A DNA stretch of 64,000 nt, from positions 3,015,501 to 3,079,500 of the forward strand of contig CM060833.1 of the NCBI GenBank assembly GCA_030762175.1. Direction: 5' to 3'. The stretch is from Metallyticus violacea. Lineage: Eukaryota; Arthropoda; Insecta; Mantodea; Metallyticidae. The position numbers and the translations under genes were made by a program. Shown here piece after piece: positions 12,401-27,400 of this stretch. The notes beneath the pieces are model-generated. The model ran no database searches, had not been told where the DNA came from, and saw only the letters and a list, made by a program, of their open reading frames with translations. Each line of letters starts with the position of its first letter. Positions within the stretch are counted from its first letter, which is position 1.

Positions 12401-15400
12401 TACTGCATTCAGTATTGAATCAATTCATTCATTCAAAGTTGCTGAAATGTCATTCCTAGAAGGTTACAGAAGTGCATTCCTTACGGCCGACTGACTCAGG
12501 GAGGAGGAGATAAGCACATTTTCAGTATTTTAAATAAAATGTTTTCAAATGATGACACAAACATTACTTACAGGAACTAAATATATGGGAAAGGATTTAT
12601 GTAAAAAAACATGAGTGTAACCTTATGAATTTTGATATCCCAGAAGCAGACAACACTTTATTTAAGTTCATCACAAGACCACAAGAGTCCACCCGGATTC
12701 CTACCTACCCAACTTCTACGAATGATCTATTAGTCGTGAACAGCTGATGATGTGGGAAAAATGTCCACGAAACATTGTCCTGAGTAAATCTTATTTAAGT
12801 GAAACCATAAAGAGTGTTCTAACATTCCGACTCACAGAGATTATTACTTAAAGGGTTTTTAATTATTACATGTTTCGAGAACCTTTGTTCTCATCTGCAA
12901 CTGTTTGTTGACTGACTGCTTAGAGTGTTTTGGGCTGTTTATTAATGAATTTTGACGTTCTACCTCTGGATGAATTCACTAAATCCTATTCCAGTCAACG
13001 GATGTCAGCTGAGAAGCAATTCAAATCCAGCCATGACAACACCAAACACCCAAAACTATTGTTATGTATGTAAATGAAGTTAGTGTGAACATGTTGATTA
13101 CATTAGTACAGGACACAGCCCAAAACTTACAAAGGAATCAGTCAACAGCTAAAGATGAGAATGAAGGTCACAGAAATATGTCCTAATTAAAATCCTATAA
13201 GTGAAGTATGTGTGAACATTTGAAAACATTTGATTTGGAATATTTCAGTGCCTCATTGTCAATAACTTCTAAACACATGTAAACATTTTCAGTACTTTGC
13301 CAATCATGTGCTGGCTGGTAGTGTTCTCAGCTGCTGGCCCAGTCCATGCGTGGGGCATTACCAAACACCTTTTCACAGCTTATAACTAAACAAAACATTT
13401 TATGTCGAAAACAGTGCTGATATCAAACAATAGAAAACTTTGTTTTTCTATAAGTAAAAATAGTTTTTAAGGTTGGAAAAACAAAACAAAGATCTTGTAC
13501 ATAAAACAAACATTTTTAACATTGTAAAACTTAGAATTGATTCTAAGTGCCATCACAAACAGCTGGTTCCTTTAAAATACAGCTCATTAATTTGTAATGG
13601 TGGGTTCATTACAAAATACACAACGCATTTATGGTGAATAACAAATTTACTTTATTTAAGAACTTTCGAAAAATAAGAAATTTTTAAAAATTCTGTTGGA
13701 ACTCACACAGTTAAATGTAAATGTAAATTCTAACTAATTTGTCGTCTAACACACTCTTATGCTTCACTTACTTTTAAATATGGTTGTCGTGGCTGAAGAT
13801 GGAGAGGATGTCTCTTCAAAACCGATCCCCCCATATTTAAAAGTAAGTGAAGCGTAAGAGTGTGTTAGATGACAGATTAACAAATGTACTGTTTTAAATT
13901 AATCTAAGAAAAGACGTGAAAATATTCAGAAATTTATGTGATTCAGAACTCACCAGTTGGTCTCCTTACATAAATTTCAGCCCAACCTTGACACCAGCAT
14001 GCGCAGAACTGTCGCTCCTGTCTCTCTGGCTCTTTTGACCCTGTAAACAGAGGCAGCTTGTTACATAAAAAGTTGGTGCAGCCTTTCTCCACATTTGGAT
14101 AATGTTGACCATCTACTACACAGTTTGACTATAAAAACACACTGATATTCACAACTGAGAATAGGATGCCTTATTCATTTGTTTTTGTTTCCCAGAGCTG
14201 CCAGTAGGGGGATGCAGATTGCATATAGAGAAACACTGGAATCAAAACATAAGTTTTTTTTCATTATATAGCATTTTAAGCCAGCACCAAGGCCTAACAA
14301 CACATAACTAATGATGTTATGATTACAGCAACAGCTGAAAACCTTTTTAAAAACATGCAAGCATATATAACAAATTATTATTGAGAAAATCACTCAAATT
14401 TCACTAATTTTGTTCCCTTACTTGGACATTTCAAAGGCTCTTGCCTTCATCTTCAGCATGGTTCCAGTGTCTGCTTCCCAGAGTGATATTAAGAGCGTGG
14501 ATTTTACGAACTTGGTGATGAGGTTGCTGTTGTTTGGAAGATCAAAATGAACCAAATTTTCCTTGCTTTTGTTTATGAATATTTTCCCACACTGTCAATT
14601 CTATGGGTTTTTGAAGAGCTTTTTAAGAGTTTGGTTCCTTTTGGAATTCGTAGTTCTTTTACCAAAAATGGCCTGCTATTGCTGATTTTTCCATGTGTTT
14701 ATATTTTACATTTCTCATGTGTTCCGTAAACCGTATGGTAATATCTCTTATTGTTTTGTTTATGTATTTCATATTGCAGTCTTTGCAACCAGTTTCACAA
14801 ATGCCTGATTGTTTTCCTGGCAGAATTTTGTCTTTTGTGTTGATTTTTAAGAGATTTTTTAAAGAGGATTTAGATTTTTAAAGAGACAAACATAATTTTG
14901 GTTCCAGTAAACAAATATAGTTTAAAAAAACCTCCTAAAAATGAACACAAAGGACAAAATTCTGCCAGGAAAACATTCAGGCATTTATGAAATCAGCTGC
15001 AAAGGCTACAACATGAAATATGTAGGCAAAATGAAAAGAAACGTTACCCTGTGGTTTAAGGAACACATGAGAAATGTAGAATATAAACACACGGAAACAG
15101 TAGCATATCATTTCGGGCAAAAAAACTATCATTTCCAAAATGAACCAAATTTCTTAAAAGCTCTTAAAAACCCCATGGAATTAACAGTATGGGAAAATAT
15201 ATTCATAAACAAAAATAAAGGAAATTTATTTAATGTTAGTCTTACAAACAACAGTAACCTCTTAAATTTAAAATTAATATCTTGTCAGAACTAATACAGT
15301 GAAAAACTATTATAATTTTAACTAGCTAGTGACAATTAGCAGTGAGTCAACAGGCAAAAGCCTGTGAAACATATTCTGTATAATTCAATGGTAAATGGAA

Positions 15401-18400
15401 CATAAGAGTATTAAATCAACTCACTAGCTAATTTAGAACATTAACCTCTTCACTAAGTTCATAAAATTCATAGAGTGACATCTTAATACCACACTGGGAA
15501 GATGACAGTGGAACCGTGCTGATGATGCAGGTAACAGCCTTCGAAACATGTCTAAGTAAGTGGAACAAAAAAAGTGAAATTTGAGTGATTTCCTCAAAAA
15601 TAATTTGTTATATTATATTTCACTGTGAAAATTCCTGCTAGTTAAATCTATATTAAAACATGTATAATTAAAAAAGTTTATGGTGTAGAAACAATCTAAA
15701 AAGCTGTCAGTTTGTAACAGAAGTGATTAAAAATTAGCATATTTTAACAGCAGTTTCCCTTTATGTATATAAATTTATATTGCTAAATAAAAAGAATGAA
15801 AGTGATTAAAGGGTTAAATTCATATAACACTACAGTATTAATAATTATGATACAGTAGCCACAACAAAAGCTGCAACAGGAAAATATCCTTACATCAAAG
15901 GAACTGTATTATCCAAAAAAAAGTACCAGAGTCATAAAAACTGCAAGATGTAACTCTTATAAAATGATGTTTAACTATGTTAAGAAAAAAAATAATGTTG
16001 AATTATATTTTCTTATAATTTAATATCTAAATTTATGCATCTATATTGTAAATATGTAAAAAGTGTACTGTAGAAAATTGCCAGATATAATCTCTTGTAA
16101 TTGTAACATGTTAAGCAGTAACTTTTTTTATACGTAAGACACATTGTAGAAAAAAGAAATTAAATGAAATTTTCTCTCACTCATTGAGTGTTAAGAAACT
16201 ATTGATCAAAACTAATATTAGGAAATTAAGGCTAATTATATAATTACAATGTGACAAAACCTGAAACATATCCAGCATGCCTAGGGGAGAATAAACAATT
16301 ATTATTTTTATTATTAATATTTCTTTGCACAGCAGAGAAAATTTGGACAAAATTAAAGGAAGTGAAGTTTTGTACGAAAATACCTTGGGGTAACCTGATA
16401 AACAGCAAATGCATAACTACAATTAATATTTTGCTGCAGTCGCAACAATGAATGCAGTGTGCTAACCAACTATGGTTACTCAAGACACTCTTTCCAGTAA
16501 TCCGTGTAACTATTTGTTTGCAGAAACTCATGTTTTAACTCTCTTATACATATGAACTAATTCTAGAACTAACTCAAATGATAAACAATTCACTTACCAA
16601 AGAGCAACTGGTCCAATTTGTGAGGTTCTGGCTCATGGTTTTCTGGAAGACCAAAAGACTTTCTCACTGCATCATCTACAGGTGAGTTTGCAGTAGTGGC
16701 AGCAGTGCGAGAGAGTGGTGCAGGCTCAGATGACATCTGCCTGCTAAGACGTGGTCCAGGCATGTTGAAATCATCTTTGCTCATGCTGGGAGCTAAAGGT
16801 GTGACCTGTAATGGATATGCACAAGCTGCTTTCCAAAACCAACCCCTGCCTATAATTCTGATTACTTACAAGATGTGCATGACATACAGGAGATATTTAT
16901 ATCAAGGACATTAGTCTGTGGCTGATTTCTTCATGCATGCAGTTGTCATCAATAGTGCAATAATGTGTAAAATTATAATGATTAAATGCTTGGTATTGTT
17001 AAGATTTGTTGCATGATAATGTACCTCCACATGTTTATAAAATAACTCTTTTGAATATTTCATTAGAAGGTAGCAGGTTACATGTGAACTCCTGGTGCCA
17101 CACTTTGTAACATGTGACTTTGAATTAAACTGTACATATGAGACTGTATACAACAGAGTTGTAATACATCCTACACCTATGTATTCAACTTGCTTACACT
17201 AAACTCCACTTACTTACATAAAACTAGACATGTTTTGGTAGAACTCACTCCCATCTTCAGTTGCTGACTGATGACTTACTGGAAATGTTGGCCATACCCA
17301 GATGCTCCTGTAATGATATCTGGTGGTTGTCGAGGTCATCCATAGGAGGAAAATCAAAGTTCATTTTCTTTATTTTTTATGATGAAAATTAGTTGAGTAG
17401 TTCCATTGGGTTGTGAAGTTGTTTTAGTAGATTAACTTCTGGTTTAATTTCATGATTTTTGGCCCAAAATTGAGCTGCTACCGCTGATTTATCAACCTGC
17501 TTAAATTGAACATTCCTAAAGTGTTCTTTTCTCTGAATTTCCAAAATTCTCTTCATTATTCCAATGTATCTCTAATCACAATCTGCACATTTGATTTCAT
17601 AAATTCCTGATTTCTGTTTTGTTGGTATGGTCTATTACTGTACAACTTCATAAATCTTGATATTATCTTTGTTCTTTGGGGCTATCATTATGCCATATTC
17701 TTTGAAAATCCTCTTAAATTTGTTGTGATAAGTTGGATGGTATGTAAAACTCTTGAATTTTTATCTTTCCTTAATGTTCTTCAGAATGGATACTTCTCTT
17801 ATCGATTTTTGTCTTTTAAATTTATTGATAATTTTTATTACTGTATCCTTGTTGAAACCATTGGTTATGGCTGTCTCTATTATCTGTTGGTATTCTATTT
17901 TGTACTCTATTTCTGTGAGAGGGAGTTAGTTAATATGTGTACCAAGCTGTGAAACACTGCATATTTATGTGGAATGAGATTATAGCTATAATTTTTTATG
18001 TAATTTTCTCTGTGCGTTTCTTTTCTGTGAATTCCAAAGTTCAGACAATCTCCATTTCTTATGATTTTTAAATCTAGGAATGGGAACCAACCATTTCTCT
18101 CTTCTTCTATGGTAAATTGTATAGATTTATATTGTAAATTAGGAAGTTTCAGAGCATCAATTGAATGTTTTTTGGTATTATGTCATCCACACAATAATAC
18201 CAAAAAACATTCAATAAATGCTCTGAAACTTCTTAAATTACAATATAAATCTATGCAATAAGAAGACAGAAATGGTTGGCTCCCATTCCTAGATTTAAAA
18301 ATCATAAGAAATGGAATTGCAAATATGTCGTCCACACAATAATAGTATACTCACTTAGACGGATTGTTCCCTCATAGCAGAGACCATTTTTCACAAGTGC

Positions 18401-21400
18401 ATGAGAGAACATTTCTACATAAAAAACCTTTAATTCTCCATGAAGATATGCTGGGAAGATAAATGCAGGAGCTAAAATAGATGTGATCTTTGTTGCCATG
18501 TGCCAATATGTCCAGGAAATCAAAGGAAGGTGATATTGCTGACAGCAACATTAAATGCTTGCAGGGTAACTAGGTTATTTGTACAAGTTAATGATAGGTG
18601 TACAGAGTACACAGACATCCTGTATTTCTGTACTAATTACACAGTTCCACACCCTGCTGTTAAAAACATATAAAAATGCTGTGAAAAGAGCATATAGTTC
18701 TGCACCAAAGGGCTAACACATTAAAAATGAAGGCGTCTCACACCTGTCAGTGTAAATAAAATGCAAGCAAATCTCACTAGAATGCTAGAAAATAATAGAG
18801 TGCACAATCATGGACATGAGCTTCAGATGAACTAGGCCTCTGCTTGCAACCAAGACTTCTCCCTGATGGCTGGTTGGGGAACAACCAAAGCACTCAAAGG
18901 TTCTCAAAATAATATCTGGAAGGCTTTAGAGACAGTGAGCTTGCCTAATGCTAACATAAATCCTCTTAAGTCACACATTTTAAAATTAATAATTACCTCA
19001 GTACTGACACTACGCTGTACAGCTGATTTGTGACGACGTCTTGTGCCTACATCTTGGTCTGCAGCTCCCTCTGGTGTCATAGCTTCTAAACATATGGAAA
19101 ATATTAACACTTAGAACAGTCAAGTACCTGCAAATTAAATGACAAAAATAATATCTGGAACATTAAATATAGTTGCCAATGTAATGCAAGAATATGAATT
19201 CCATTAAAAAATTATTCATTTGTCATGTTTGAAAGAAGGTATTAAACAAGCGGAATAGGAGATAATCTGATTGGTCATATCTAGGGAATATGGTGGTTGT
19301 AATAGTTTTTCAATCAAGCTACATTGATACACATGATTTTATGTTACCATGCAATACAGCAACACTGTTATTCATCAGTTTAGTATTTTTAATTTTCAAT
19401 TTTTATAGACATATTTCAACTGTTCAAGTTTGAAATGGCATTTATTGTTTGGCCAGTACAATGATCCAAGCAATTTGTGAACAGAGACCTTCTTTAGATA
19501 CAGTGGTGGATAATTTTATTAAATGCTAACCTATGACATAATCTGGCAAAGTTGGAAAAGACCCACTCATCATAAAAACACCAACACCATTTGTTCATAC
19601 AGTTTCCAAGATCAAGTTTTTTGACTGCAATGTTACATTTCAAATAATTCTTCTTTCACTCTGCATGATGTAATGCTTCTGAAATACAATGGTTAGTCAA
19701 TTAAGTCTTTCTCAACACACAGTACAGATATGGTAGTTAAACAATTTTTCATGAGAACAACAGATCTCACATGATTGGTAAAAGAAAAAATGGATGCAAC
19801 ATGCATCTTAGTACACACTCCAGCAAAGAAAAGTGTTTACAGCCGGCTGCATAAAATGAAGTCATTTTATAACAATATATGCTGCTCTGAAATTTTCCTT
19901 CTGTTGACCAAAATCCAGTATGGAAGTGTATGTGATGTTAGATAAGTATATGGTGATGTTATTATGCTTAATCAACCACACTTAGGTGGTTAAAAGAGTG
20001 TAAGGAGGGGAAGTCCAGGTGCTTCAACCATTGCAATGAATAAGACCATGATTTACACAGCTGCCATCATTGTTTGGGAAGATCGGCAAATAACAGTGGA
20101 TAGACTGCCATACATATTACAGATTTTCATTGATATTGCATTCACCATTCTGCACAATTGCTTACACAAGAAACTTATCTATACAGAAGGGTGTTGAAAT
20201 TGCTGATGTCTGAACAGAAGATGTTGTGAGAGGACATGTGTTAGGAGCTTCAGTGTCTGGTAGCACAGCATGGTGAGGCATACATCAATTCCATTATTAC
20301 AGGTGCCGAGATTTGGCTTCACCATTACAATTCTGATGAGCTCAGTCTGGAAATTACCTGGTTCTCTGACACCACAGAAGACCAAGGTTGTTCAGTCAAC
20401 AGCAAAGGTTATGATGATTTCGTTCTTCAATCATCTTGGAATTGTTTATCAACATGCAGTTCACCTACCCTGAAAACAATGGTTAATGGGGAGTATTAAA
20501 GGCTGTTTTGAGTGTTGCAATGTTATTACTCAACATCTGATCAGAAAAATATTGAATATGTGCATTTAAATGACTTAAGTTGTCATTTAAATTGATTTGT
20601 TTAACAGTTGACGATGTGAGCAAAGGTCTCACGAAACACGTCCTGAATTTCTAAATTTAGAGAGTGAAACATCAAGAGTGTTTTATCATTATATATTTTA
20701 AATGTTTTTAACTCAGTCTGTTTCCTTGTTCATCAAGATGGAGGCCACGGAAGTGTTTTTTAGGCTTTTTAAAATATTTTATCTACTGGAGATGTCTCAA
20801 GTTGCACACTTCTCACAAGCACGAATCAGAAGTAACAACAATAAAACTGGTACCACAGTTACATTAAACATTTATCTAACAAAATATTGTTATGTTAAAT
20901 TTTAGTGCAAGAAATAATGCTTGTAAAAAATTTATGATCATTCCTTATTCCACAGTCCTCATATATAAAAAAGGTAACTTCCTGTGTTGCTGTCAAATAT
21001 ATAAATATTTATTTTGTGAATGTTTCGATATTGTAGTATAAATGCCAGGAAATTATAAACTTTGAACTACAATATTTATGACATGTTATGTAACTAAAGT
21101 ACTTATGTAGGGTATGGAGTGGTGGTATATCTTATAAGAATGTATTAAATGTATTTACACTAACTCCACTTACTTATACAACATTAGGACATGTTTCAGG
21201 GGCAATCACTCCCATCATCACTGTAGGCTGACTACTGAATTTGGTGGCTGGATCTCAAGGTGCTTCTGCGACTGTCTCTGATGGTTCCTGTAGGAACTTG
21301 CTGAATTCATCCATGGGTGAAACATCATAATTCATTAAGATTTTCCTATTTTTAATGATTAAAATATTTTTCCAAGTACATAGCTCTGTTGGGTTGTAAA

Positions 21401-24400
21401 GTTGTTTCAACAGCTTAGCCTCTGGTTTAATTTCATGATTCTGGAAACAGAACAGCTATTTTGGAAAAAAGTGAATACATGAACAGTGTAGAGAATTTGT
21501 TAAAAGGGGAAGACTACAAACCAATCCAAAGGAATCCTCTCAATAGTTGCAATAGTATTTAACCAAAACACTGAAAAAAGCTCAAATATTATCCATGGTT
21601 AAAAAAAATGGGCAATCACACAGAGCAATTCAGTACTACCTAGACTTTATGCACTTCCTAAAATCCATAAAATGATGATAGTAGGAGACCAATAATTAAC
21701 AATATCAATTCACCCAATAATGAAATAGCAAAAAAGTAAAATGGCAATTTTAACTCATTTAAAAGATATGAAAGCTTGATCATCAAAAATTCATTTGATT
21801 TAGATGAAAAACTTACAGTTTTAACCAAACATTTCCCCCACAAGTTTCTGGCCTAGCTATGAGTAACACCCTAGCAGATTTATTCATGAGCTCCTTTGAA
21901 ATACATATCACCAAAACCTTCCCACTAATTTTAAAGACATGGTACTGGTATTTAGATGACATATTTGCAATAATACCAAAAAAAAAAAAATTGCACAGAT
22001 GCTCTGAAACTGCTTAATTTACAACATAAATCTATACAGTTTACCATAGAAGGGTAGAAAAATGGGTGGCTCCCATTTTTAGATTTAAAAATTATAAGAA
22101 ATGAAGACAAATTGAATTTTGGAATCCACAGAAAAGAGACACACACAAACATTTATAAAAATAACAGTTTTAACCCCATCCCACATGAATATGTAGTGTT
22201 CTACAGCTAGGTACATAGGATAATTAACATTCAGCTCACAGAAAAGAGTACAAAATGGAATACCAACAGATAATTAATACAGCAACAATTAATGGTTTCA
22301 ACCAGAACACGGTAATAGAAATTATCAATAAATTTAAAAAAAACAAAAACCTATGAGAGGTTTCCACACTGAAAAGCATCAAAGAAAGATACAAAGTCAA
22401 TAGTTTCACATACCATCAAATTTACCATAACAATTCAATAAAATAGTCAAAGAACATGGCATAAGTTACTGGCAAAGAACAAATATAATATCAAATATTT
22501 ATTAGATTCCACAGTAAAAGACACCATACCAATAGATTAGAAATCAGGAATTTATGAAATCAAATGTGCAGATTGTAACCAACGATACATGGGAGAAATT
22601 TAGAAATTCGGAGAAAAGAACACTTTAGAACTATTCATTTTAAAAAAATTGATATATCAGCAGAGGTAGCTCACTTTTGGACCGAAAATCATGAAATTAA
22701 ACTAGAGAGTAAGCTGTCAAAAGAACTTCACAACTTCATAGAGCTATCTACTGTGGAAAAAGATTTCATCAAAATAAATAGGGAAACTTATTGAAATTTG
22801 ATGTTTCACCCATGAATGAGCTCAGCAAGTTTCTACTCAAACCATCAGAGACCGCCAAAAAAGCATTCTGGAATCCAGTTACCAAATAAAGTAGTAGTTC
22901 AACGGTTGATGAGAATAACAATTGCCCCCAAAACATGTCCCAATATTGTATAAGTGGAGTTAGTGTAAAAATAAATTTTTACATGAAGTAGAATATGTAT
23001 CTGTTTATGTTAATGTTGTCATGTAAATAATAATTTTGTACTATTTTGCCTTATATAGAAAATATATGCATTTTATTGAAATCTCATATTAAAGTAAACC
23101 CTTATTAAAAAAAAAGATCTCTGTAACATCACTTGAGACTATAATTACGATAATTGTATGACTGAGTCAAAGTCTTATTGATTCACTTACTTGTTTATAA
23201 TATGTAGAGCTAGTTTCAGAACACTTTTGCTTGCACCTTCAGCTAATGTCAACCCAACAGAGCTGAGGGTGTAAACAAAAGGGTATGCAATCATACAATG
23301 ATCTTAATTATATGATTAGCTTCATCGTAATTAACATTTTTAGTTACTCGACACTATACCTATTTATATTTTTATGATTCTCCAACACTTACCTTTATCT
23401 GCACGGCACAGGAGCCAGCATTTATCACACAGACCATTCTTCAGAACCTTGGTACTACAGCCACTTGTTGTTACAGTGATCAGTTTGTTACCCAGAAGCC
23501 AGGTCATGCTCTGCCCTCCATTTAGCAAGAAATCTGCTGTTGGTAGTCTGTAAATTATTTAGAAATATTATTGTACATATTTCGTGATATATACCAAGTT
23601 TTAGCTTTTTTTTAAAAAAAAAAAAAAAAGAGAGATATCTTTTAACAAATACTAACAATGTATATGCAGAGTTTCTTTCCTTATACACAGAGTTTGGGTG
23701 TGTAACACTATGGGTTTAAAAGAGAATCTAAATTAAGTCTAATCTTTTTTAATTTATTTATTGACAACATTAAGAAATTGAGAAGCAAAATTCACACTGC
23801 CCTGCAATAAATAATGTGAATATACCTGGCCTACTTTTTGCTGACAATTTAGTAGCAGTAGCAATTTCAATCAAAGGATATTCATGCTCAAAGCAATAAA
23901 TATATATATATTAAAGTGGATGGGATTTAAAAAGTAATAATGATAAATCCAAAATTATACATTTTAGGAAATGAAATGAACTCAAAAAGGATGAAAAATT
24001 GTGGACTGATTATATGAAATTGAAGTACTGAATAAATTTGCAAATCTGGGGTTAGTTGTTGATTTGGTTTAATTATGGATGCACTTTAACATCTCAGATC
24101 ATCAGCATCCCATTCAATTCAGGGCATGAAACAGCAAATACATTTTGTTCAGAGGCCTCTTCTTTCAGGCTTGAGGTTCTTTTATGTGCTGCAAATTATG
24201 ACACATAGCTTTACTTTTTTTCTGAAGGATAAATCTTCATTAGAATTACATAAGAAATTTGAAAATAAAATGGGGTAGGTAGAGACACATTGATATATGT
24301 GAAAGATTACGGAGTACATGTTATGTTTGGGCTAGAATGGGGGTTACAAAATTAAGGGGGCTTATGGGGGAATGTTTGCATTTTTGCGCTAATTTAAATC

Positions 24401-27400
24401 TACATGACACTGTAACCTACAGTGCAAGAAAATTGAGTTATAGAAGCAGGATGTTTGAAGTCTGAAAAATAAGGAACAGGCAAAAATAATATTTGATAAA
24501 AATAGAAAGCAGTTTATTACAAAGCTAGGAAAGTATTTAGGAAAGGTAATAGAGAAAAGGATTAGAATTTTGAGAATATAATTGAGAATGGGAGTAGTAT
24601 AGGAAGATGGAGTAATTAATTGAAACAAATTGGATTTTGATACATAAATAACCAAGAGATTTTTTTTTTTTTTTTTGGAGTAGAGTTTAATGCCAGTTTT
24701 TACTACTGAGGCACCACAGGCTGTGGACACTGATGATACATGAGATGAAATGATAAATTGGGAAAGGATTTTTTTTTAAGGAAGGAAGTGTCCCAGGCCT
24801 AAGTTTAGGGCACCTCCCCAGCATTTGCCATTTATGAGGACTGAGGAAAACCTGGCAAAAATCTGTCAGGGAGTACGGTTCCTGGCAGGATTTGAACCCC
24901 GGACCTCCCGCTCATGAGTCTGCACCTTAACGACCTTGACTACCAGTGGCGGTAGAGACTGATGTGCATAGTCTGCACAAAAGTAAGCAATTCTAATAAC
25001 AAATACTTTTGAGTTGGAGTAATAAATATGTTTTTTGTGCCTTTGGTTGGATTGGAGTCTGGTCCCCTGGATGTTGCATTATGCAGCTCCTGAAGAACCG
25101 GGAGTGGGGTCTGAGGCAATCCAATTGGAAAATTGTTTATTTAATTATTTACAATTAAAAATATTAATAATAGTATTTGGTGATTTATGAATTTAGAATA
25201 AAATTTAAATTTAATTGTAATATTGTTTACTGATATAAAGCTTATTCATTCATGTACAGAGCATATGCAAAATGCCATCACCAATCACAGGCCATGATAA
25301 AGGAAAGCAGGAAAATTAAGAGAGCATTAGGAACCAACTGTCTAACTCTCAATTTTCATCTAGAGTTATTATTTTTTATATTTATATTGGGTTATTTATG
25401 GACATTCTTTAATATCTCAGGTTCTCAGCATCCCATTCAATTCAGGGTGTGAAATGGCTGATAAATTTTACATAAAGAACTCTTCTTCAGGATGGAAGTT
25501 CTTTTTACATGCCGTAAATCTTTGACATGGAACCCACAACTTTTAATTTCCTTCTGAAGGAAGTCACGTGCCAGAAAAAAATCCATTGACCTTGTAGAGA
25601 TTGAACCTGCAATCTTGGGTCTATGAGGTAAGTATGGCTACCACTAGACCACCAGAACCATCAATGATTATGAAGAAAAACAGCCCGTTATTTATATTTT
25701 TATAATTATATACCTTAAATTTAATTTGAATGGAATGTTCTGTTGTATTTTTTGAATTGTAAAGCAATTTTATTTTCTACTTGCAATGACCTTACCTTTT
25801 AGGGAAAGCTGAACATGATGAAAATGTATATCGAGCCATTAGATCAATGCAGGTCTCTGTGAGTTCAACATGGAACGTCATGAGAGCCTCATCTATTGGC
25901 GGTTTCAGATCCACGGCTCCTGTGCGAGGTATGGGCCTGATACTTGCTGCACTGTTGTGACGACTGCCTTGCTCTGTTAGACTAGAACTGCGCTTACGAT
26001 TGGATGAATCCTCATTCACTAATTCTTTCTTCATTATCTGCCCTTCTTCAAAGGGCACTAGTACATTAGCTTTCAGTCCCTAAAACAACACATCATAATT
26101 ATAGACTTACCTTTCTCAAGGGCTTTAGGCTACATAGCCTACTCTTCAAAAAGTAGAAGTTTTAAATGCTTGAAGGCATTTATAACACAGTTCTAAAACT
26201 ATGAAACCTCCAGCATGAGAAATTTCAATGAAAGTAAGTATAGCTACACTCATTTGAAAAGCAACCTAATTCCTCAATATTTCAGAAACTGTAACACACT
26301 ATTAAGTGCCATAATTCCTTCATTGTTGTAAAGAAGTATATTTCAGAAAATGGAATAAAAAAGCACTTCTATTTATTCAATATGCCAGTAATTAAGAGTA
26401 AAATTAAAAAAATCAAATATATGAACTTAGACTTTCACAACTAGAATTGATAGAGAAGAATGTTATTACTGGGCTTACGGGCAAGCAAATGAAACCATCT
26501 CACTTGATGTTTTGTCCACTACTCTGTCAGTAATCATCACAAGAATGTCTCCCAATGATCAATCAAAACGTCGCTTGAGATGGTTTCATCTGTTAGACCC
26601 ATGGCCCACAAGCTTGGGAACAAATATTAAGGTTTAAAAACTATATAAGGAACTGTCACTGCTAAGTCAATTGTATGATTAAAAACATTTGGGTTATGTC
26701 GATTTACATATATATATGAACAAAAATTGATTGATTGATGATGCCTTAAAATTCTTCAATATCGAGGATAGAAATATTTCTTTTACATATAAAACAGAAT
26801 TGGATAACATGTTGCCTTTTTAGACATTAAAATAATCAGGAGTCACTTGAATCTAAGCTTTGGGATATACTTAAAGGACATACATACAGACAATAACATC
26901 AAAGCAGATGGTTTTAACCTCATAACACATAAACATACAGTTTTTAACAGTTTGACACACCAACTGGTTAATTTACCAATTATTAAAGAAGAATTTAAAA
27001 AGAATACAAAAAGATAGAAGAAATTGCCATTTAAAATGGTTTTAATAAGAGATTAGTACACAAAAAAGTTCCAAAGGAAGAAACTTATTAAAGTACCACT
27101 ACACTATTGGCAGATAAGGAAAAGCTGAATTTTAAAGATTTTAATGCAAGGCTGGCACCTATCAATAGATTTAATTTGAAAATAATCTAAAGGATAATAC
27201 TGATGAAGGCACAGGAGAAAAAAGCAGGTATTTATAAAATAACTTGTGCAGAGTGTGAAAAGATTTATATTGGAAAAACAAAGATAAACATATGCACACA
27301 TTTTAGGAACATAAAATACAAACAGACAGCACAGTTGGCGGTGGCATATCATTTTTGGATGGCAACATGAGAAAAAATTTACATTCAACAAAATAAAGAT

